Shown: piece by piece, positions 59,817 to 64,000 of the stretch
Layout of the letters: each line of letters starts with the position of its first letter
Position numbering within the stretch: position 1 is the stretch's first letter
Assembly: GCA_019038745.1 (NCBI GenBank)
Contig: JAHOYV010000037.1
Span: forward strand, 1-64,000
DNA from: Gemmatimonadales bacterium
GTDB lineage: Bacteria > Krumholzibacteriota > Krumholzibacteriia > LZORAL124-64-63
Reading direction: 5' to 3'
Length of the DNA stretch: 64,000 bases
Program-made: the position numbers and the translations under genes
Notes under the pieces: generated by a model
What the model saw: the letters and a program-made list of their open reading frames with translations, nothing else
Told to the model about the DNA's origin: nothing
Databases searched by the model: none

Positions 59817-60749
59817 ATGGGGATTATCTCTCATTATTTCCGCATCAATCCAAAGCTCCAAAATCCAGCCGTTTTGTTTCTGCTTTTTTTCTTGGTCTGT
59901 CCGGCCTCGGACAGCTTTGCCCAGATGCTTAATCTGGACCCCATTCCCTGGTCGGTCCCAGCCGATTCCACTTCCTCCCAGGCCTTTATCATCGAAGTGG
60001 CCCGGTTCGAGGAAACAACATTCGATTGGGCTGCGGATCGTCTTCAGCTGACTTTGATTCTACCGGCAGGGTTGAAGGGGACCTATTTTCTGAGAATGCC
60101 CCACATCACCTTCGACAAGGGGGACATACCTCTTTTTTCCCGCTGGCCGGGGGTCCAAGGGGAAGCGGTAGTGGACACCTTCTGGACCGAAAATCGGGTC
60201 TCCAGTTTTGGTCAAATCGAAGCGGGAGCCAACAGTTGGGTGGACTGGCCGCTGGTCGGACGAATCCATTACGGGGGCGCCATCGGCTTGCCCGTGGGAT
60301 CGGATCGCCTCTATCCCATATCATCCGTCAGTTTTCCCCTCCGCGGAGAGATTCGGAAGGATCTGGAATTGGTACCGGGAGTCCACCTGGCTCTGAGCGC
60401 CGGTTCCCTTTATAATCTTGATTCAGGTTCGGATCTCCTGGACCCCCAGGCCTTTCCAAACGGTCAAAGGTGGGGAGCTGCCCTGAGTCTCTACGGAGGA
60501 CCCAATCGCCGGATCGTTCTGGATTACGACCAACAAAACAGGGAAGGCCGTCGATCCACTTTAGTGGGTTTACAGGGCTGGCTGCCCTGGTCCGACGATG
60601 GTTCCTGGGGGTTGCGCGTAGATCGACAATTGGGTGGGTCCATTGACAGTTGCGCTACTTGGCGGGTGGCTCTTTCCTGGCGCTTCGACAATGCCCGGCA
60701 CCGGCCGGGTTACGAGGAGCCCGACCCCGAACTTTCCCTGGAAAAATAA
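59817..60749 (+). CDS. Exported beta-rich protein, possible outer-membrane barrel
   Basis: About 310 aa from ATG 59817. Signal peptide LFLLFFLVCPASDSFAQ. Alternating aromatic/polar strands follow: SSQAFIIEVARFEETTFDWA, HLALSAGSLYNLDSGSDLLD, RIVLDYDQQNREGRRSTLVG, GSWGLRVDRQLGGSID and WRVALSWRFDNARH near the end, consistent with a C-terminal beta-barrel. No known family recognised. It follows the zinc-ribbon gene with a 5-bp gap. Confidence 0.7.
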   Translation: MGIISHYFRINPKLQNPAVLFLLFFLVCPASDSFAQMLNLDPIPWSVPADSTSSQAFIIEVARFEETTFDWAADRLQLTLILPAGLKGTYFLRMPHITFDKGDIPLFSRWPGVQGEAVVDTFWTENRVSSFGQIEAGANSWVDWPLVGRIHYGGAIGLPVGSDRLYPISSVSFPLRGEIRKDLELVPGVHLALSAGSLYNLDSGSDLLDPQAFPNGQRWGAALSLYGGPNRRIVLDYDQQNREGRRSTLVGLQGWLPWSDDGSWGLRVDRQLGGSIDSCATWRVALSWRFDNARHRPGYEEPDPELSLEK

Positions 60750-61058
60750 ATCTCCCTTGGATGAATTTTGCGTGAACATCCCGACGACAGGTTGCGATTT
60801 GCCCTGTCCCATCCGGTAATTGCTTCCTGGTGTCCAATCGATCCAGCCCAGTCTCCTGCTTCCCCATGATTTCCCGAAGTTTCCGTGCCGATCCAGCCAC
60901 GGAGTGTCTTTCCCAGTAGATCCCGCCCAAATTGGCAGGATTCGGCGCCCGGGGAGGAACCGTAAACATGGCATATGCTTTGCGGTTTCCCGGTTCCCAA
61001 CGAAGTCCCCCGTGGGGCGGTTTGGACCTGGTGTCGAGTTTGGTTCAGCGGATGGAGA
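60750..61058. other. Intergenic region, nothing recognised
   Basis: 309 bp. No convincing gene or RNA. No repeat detected. Confidence 0.4.
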
Positions 61059-62213
61059 ATGGCTTTGGCCCACGTTCTTATTGACGGCGAATCCTGTACC
61101 CTCGCGGAAGTCCATGACTGTCTGCGGCGGTGGGGTTTGACTGTGGACTGTTTACCAAAGGATGCGCGGGCCAGGGGAACGGCTTCCCGGGCTGAGTGTG
61201 ACGCGGTCATTTTTCTATGCGAGGCGGGCCAGGGCGGCTCCGGGGCAATGGACTGTCATTTGAAATCCGTTCCCCCGATCGAAGGCGGAAGGCCCGATGG
61301 GGAGGAACTCCCTGCGCCCATGTTGGTAATCGGCAGGGGCCCGTTGGCCGAGACCATGGGCCGCCATGCCCACCAGTTGATTCCAGAGATAGGACCTGAA
61401 GGTTCCCACTTGAAAATGGCCCTGGGTCTTTGCCTGGAGAATCAATCGGGGTTAGGTCCGGCAGAGTTGGAGCGAAGCAACAGGGACCAGCAACTACACT
61501 TTCTGGGGCACGAACTGCGTAGTCCTCTGACTGCGCTCAAGACGGCCCTGGAAGTATTGCAGGGAGATTTGGGCGGGGTGGGCGGGTCGGCCCCGGAAAT
61601 GGAAAGCCCCGCTTCTGATCGGTCCCGGCTCCGAATGTTGGAGATCGCCCTGCGCAACGTACGCCGGATGCACCATGCGGTGGAATGGAGCCAGGCCCTT
61701 CTGAAATTCGAGGATTCCCGACCGGCCTCGGCTCTGCGTCAAATCTCCGTGAGCCAACTGGGGGAGGAATTGGGCCAAACCGTTGGAAATGAGGTCCGGG
61801 TAAGGGGTCGCGATGTGATCGTCGAATGCGATGCCGACCTCCTGCTTCATGTGGCCAAGCAGGCCATCCAGGCCATGCGGTTCGGGGATCCGGACCTGAA
61901 ACTGGTTTTGAACCTGGACGCGGAGACAGCGGGGACCGATCGCCTGCAGTTGGAAATTCTGTGCCCAGAATCAGACACCCCTTCCAATGATCACGCCGCA
62001 GAATCAGGTGGGGACCTGGTGTCTGCCGGGTCCGAAAACCGCGAGTCGAATCATCACCTTCAAAGATTCGCTGATTTTCTGAATCCGTCAGAGTCGCTGG
62101 TCCGGGCGAGCGGCGAAGTGAGGGTTTTCGGCGGAGCTGACGAAGGGTTCGGCCTGGCCCTGACCATCGCATTCAAGGTCTGCGGATCCGGTGTGGTTAC
62201 CCTGGTCTGTTGA
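61059..62213 (+). CDS. Degenerate histidine-kinase-like protein with pseudo-receiver N-terminus
   Basis: About 384 aa from ATG 61059, preceded by GGAGA. The N-terminal 100 residues (MALAHVLIDGESCTLAEVHD, CDAVIFLCEAGQ) resemble a receiver fold without the phospho-acceptor pocket. HisKA motif LHFLGHELRSPLTALKTALE contains a phospho-His (near 150). The ATP-binding region is eroded: the N box lacks Asn (LLHVAKQAIQAMRFG) and only a G2-like GFGLALTIAFKV remains. It may be an inactive kinase or a phosphotransfer partner of the next gene. Confidence 0.65.
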   Translation: MALAHVLIDGESCTLAEVHDCLRRWGLTVDCLPKDARARGTASRAECDAVIFLCEAGQGGSGAMDCHLKSVPPIEGGRPDGEELPAPMLVIGRGPLAETMGRHAHQLIPEIGPEGSHLKMALGLCLENQSGLGPAELERSNRDQQLHFLGHELRSPLTALKTALEVLQGDLGGVGGSAPEMESPASDRSRLRMLEIALRNVRRMHHAVEWSQALLKFEDSRPASALRQISVSQLGEELGQTVGNEVRVRGRDVIVECDADLLLHVAKQAIQAMRFGDPDLKLVLNLDAETAGTDRLQLEILCPESDTPSNDHAAESGGDLVSAGSENRESNHHLQRFADFLNPSESLVRASGEVRVFGGADEGFGLALTIAFKVCGSGVVTLVC

Positions 62214-62362
62214 CCCTTCCCTGGACTCCCTCTCAGAACCATTTCAGATCCTTCTGTTTCAGATCCTTCTTCTATGCCGTAGGATCCGGGTGTATTATCC
62301 ATTACAAATGATATGTTCCTGAACGCAAGTCGACCGCGTGATGTGCGGCTGTCCGGAAGGCG

Positions 62363-63574
62363 ATGATGGCAGGAAGTCCAAGCGGATCCGATATGGATCC
62401 TGCGGCAAGTAACCGGAGCAGGATTTCCCAGGCTGGGGATCTTGATATGGCTGGTGTCATACACGATGTGAATCAGATGCTGGCCGTGGTTATCGGCCGG
62501 GCAGGCCTACTGCTGAGTCGCGGGCCCGACCTGGAGTTGGAGGCGAATCTGCAGGCCATGGAATTGGCTGCCCGGGACGCGACTTCCATGCTCCTTCGTG
62601 TGAACAGTTCTGCAGAGGATCCACCCACCGGCGAAGTCCCATGGGTTTCCCTACGGCAGACTGTTGCTGAAGCGGGGATGTTGATCGCTCCGCCGGGAGG
62701 CGCATCCTGGTCAAAGGACACGGACTCCGCATGGAGCCTGGAGATCGGGATTCCGGCTGATTTGGCTGCCGGGATTCCCGCCCAGATTGTGCGCGAGGTC
62801 CTGAACAACCTGCTGTTGAATTCCCTGGAAGCCTCTCCGGACGGAGTAGGGATACAGGTTGCGGGGACTGCACGGCAGAGCCGTGTGCTGCTGACTTTTG
62901 CCGATGATGGCCCCGGCCTTTCCGAAACCGTCCGGGCGACTCTTTTCCAGCCGGGCCATTCCACTTCGGAGCTGCCGGGTCGGGGGATCGGGCTTGCCGG
63001 TTGCCGGAATTTGCTGCGAAAATGGGGGGGAGAATTGCGGTTGGGAGGACAAAAGGGTCCCGGTGCCGTGTTCGAACTGGATCTTCCGGAAGCGGGTACC
63101 GCTGTTACCACCGCGGGCGCAGCAGCCGGCCAAGTTCAACCGGGCCGCTCGGTGCTGATCGTGGACGATGAATTGGCGGTCAGGGAAATGCTGGGGGACG
63201 TGATGGCCGAGCTGGGCTGTACCGTGGCTTTGGCCAGGGATTCCGTCCAGGCCCTGGAGATTTTCGTGCCCGGCGGCTTCGACGTTGTTATCCTGGACCA
63301 GTCCTTGCCAGGCATGCAGGGCGAGGAATTGGCCGGCTTCCTACGCCGGAAGGATCCTGCAGTGGCCATCATTCTAGCCTCCGGTTGGGGAAAAGAGAAA
63401 ATTTTGGCCGGAGTGGACCCTGACCATGTTGATTTGACGACGGTTAAACCTTTGGAAATGTCGAAGATGGTGGCTTTGCTGTCTGAAGGAGCGACTTTGG
63501 TTGATCGGCGGCGCGGGACTGACATCAAGGACGGCACCTTGGATTCCAAATCGGGAAGGGAAAAGGAAAGATGA
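62363..63574 (+). CDS. Hybrid histidine kinase with C-terminal receiver
   Basis: A 403-aa soluble protein. The H-box-like segment MAGVIHDVNQMLAVVIGRAG (His near 34) is followed by a HATPase_c domain: REVLNNLLLNSLEAS (N box), DDGPGLSETV (G1), GRGIGLAGCRNL (G2). The receiver starts at about 258 with LIVDDELAVREML, phospho-Asp in VVILDQSLPGMQGEE and Lys in TVKPLEMSKMV. NtrB-like with fused receiver, no membrane part. It overlaps the next gene by four bases (ATGA) and probably forms a signalling unit with the gene upstream. Confidence 0.85.
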   Translation: MMAGSPSGSDMDPAASNRSRISQAGDLDMAGVIHDVNQMLAVVIGRAGLLLSRGPDLELEANLQAMELAARDATSMLLRVNSSAEDPPTGEVPWVSLRQTVAEAGMLIAPPGGASWSKDTDSAWSLEIGIPADLAAGIPAQIVREVLNNLLLNSLEASPDGVGIQVAGTARQSRVLLTFADDGPGLSETVRATLFQPGHSTSELPGRGIGLAGCRNLLRKWGGELRLGGQKGPGAVFELDLPEAGTAVTTAGAAAGQVQPGRSVLIVDDELAVREMLGDVMAELGCTVALARDSVQALEIFVPGGFDVVILDQSLPGMQGEELAGFLRRKDPAVAIILASGWGKEKILAGVDPDHVDLTTVKPLEMSKMVALLSEGATLVDRRRGTDIKDGTLDSKSGREKER

Positions 63575-64000
63575 CCAGGTCAGCAATTACATATTGTAGT
63601 GAACAATCTAGAAGTTGGAGTGGATGGGGGAGGCTTGGTGTGCCGTTGGCGATCACTTTCCTTTTGTTTTTTCTATTGATTGGCTCGGCAGGCGAAGCGG
63701 CTGCCCAGGACCGCCGGGATATCTCCATCCCGGGGACGGTTCTGTCCTTCGCTCCGGTGGACACCCTGGTTTTGCCCACTGAGGGAAGGGTTGCGGGATT
63801 GACCTGGCTGGGCGCCGATACACTGGTGATTCTGGCTGATATGCCCGACACGCTCACCGAGTCCGGCGAGAGGGAAGTAAAGCTGGTGTTTCAGGATTCC
63901 ACCGGCACGATCATCAAGGAGGAGGATTTCTCAGGCGTTCTGGACCGCGGATTGGCCTGGGATGGGGAGTTTCTTTGGAGTTGCGGCGATGCCGATGACG
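63571..64000 (+). CDS. Exported protein, probable beta-propeller, incomplete at the right edge
   Basis: The visible 143 codons begin at ATG 63571, after GGGAAAAGGAAAG. The signal peptide is LAITFLLFFLLIGSAGEAAA. The mature start PVDTLVLPTEGRVAGLTWLG and later DRGLAWDGEFLWSCGDADD fit a propeller blade with the 'GLAWDGxxLW' motif of periplasmic or surface propellers. The gene runs off the window, so length and remaining domains are unknown. Confidence 0.75.
   Translation, partial: MTRSAITYCSEQSRSWSGWGRLGVPLAITFLLFFLLIGSAGEAAAQDRRDISIPGTVLSFAPVDTLVLPTEGRVAGLTWLGADTLVILADMPDTLTESGEREVKLVFQDSTGTIIKEEDFSGVLDRGLAWDGEFLWSCGDADD

Noticed and set aside
1-64000. CRISPR arrays, rRNA or tRNA genes
   Set aside because: No regular spaced repeats, no rRNA-like conserved segments and no complete cloverleaf found on reading both strands.

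Overview
This window looks like a chromosomal segment of an uncultured Gram-negative bacterium of the FCB superphylum, of the Krumholzibacteriota / Eisenbacteria / Latescibacterota kind. This is inferred from gene content only. The signs are secreted proteins ending in FlgD-like 'FPNPFNP' tails, a PorV-like barrel, a PorX-type response regulator with a PglZ domain, an LptD, several beta-propeller surface proteins, and a fairly high G+C content with short operons. No rRNA, tRNA or CRISPR array is visible.

Layout. 1-2.4 kb: a 1,049-bp exact copy of the 3' part of an M1 peptidase gene, abutting a group II intron maturase remnant, then a frameshifted metallophosphoesterase. 2.4-5.7 kb: a membrane-anchored XRE protein with an FG-GAP-like exterior and a CgeB-like glycosyltransferase. 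6.3-18 kb: the intact secreted M1 aminopeptidase, an ornithine-type decarboxylase, an ABC-2 exporter, a UMF1-type MFS transporter, a secreted protein behind a clear cobalamin riboswitch, and a prolyl oligopeptidase lipoprotein. 18.2-29.2 kb (minus strand): one long operon encoding a four-fold repeated surface Ig-like protein, a PorV-like barrel, a 1,022-aa TPR protein, ExbB, two ExbD, TonB and an OmpA-like exported protein. It reads as an energised envelope machine.

29.5-37.2 kb is housekeeping: pyrF-pyrE, and divergently serS, a PorY-like kinase, porX, tsaE, tsaB and rimI. 37.4-47.1 kb is accessory: an autoregulated XRE/membrane-protein pair, a PD40 lipoprotein, an alpha/beta hydrolase, a beta-lactamase-like serine hydrolase, an SBBP beta-propeller protein and a LytS/LytTR-type two-component pair. 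47.5-54.8 kb: accD, folC, a ROK sugar kinase and a very large lptD. 54.9-64 kb: an HU protein, then the most striking locus, a metallophosphoesterase-tetraheme cytochrome whose frame is interrupted only by a UGA at the second Cys of a CGC motif, with a SECIS-like hairpin right behind it (a probable selenoprotein). After it come an exported partner, a DEDDh exonuclease, two small zinc-ribbon proteins, an exported barrel-like protein and two histidine-kinase-like proteins.

Best leads: the candidate selenoprotein cytochrome (55.5-56.9 kb), the riboswitch-controlled secreted protein (14.6-15.7 kb), the Exb/Tol-like operon with its surface protein (18.3-29.2 kb), and the adjacent porY-like/porX pair (32.4-35.3 kb).
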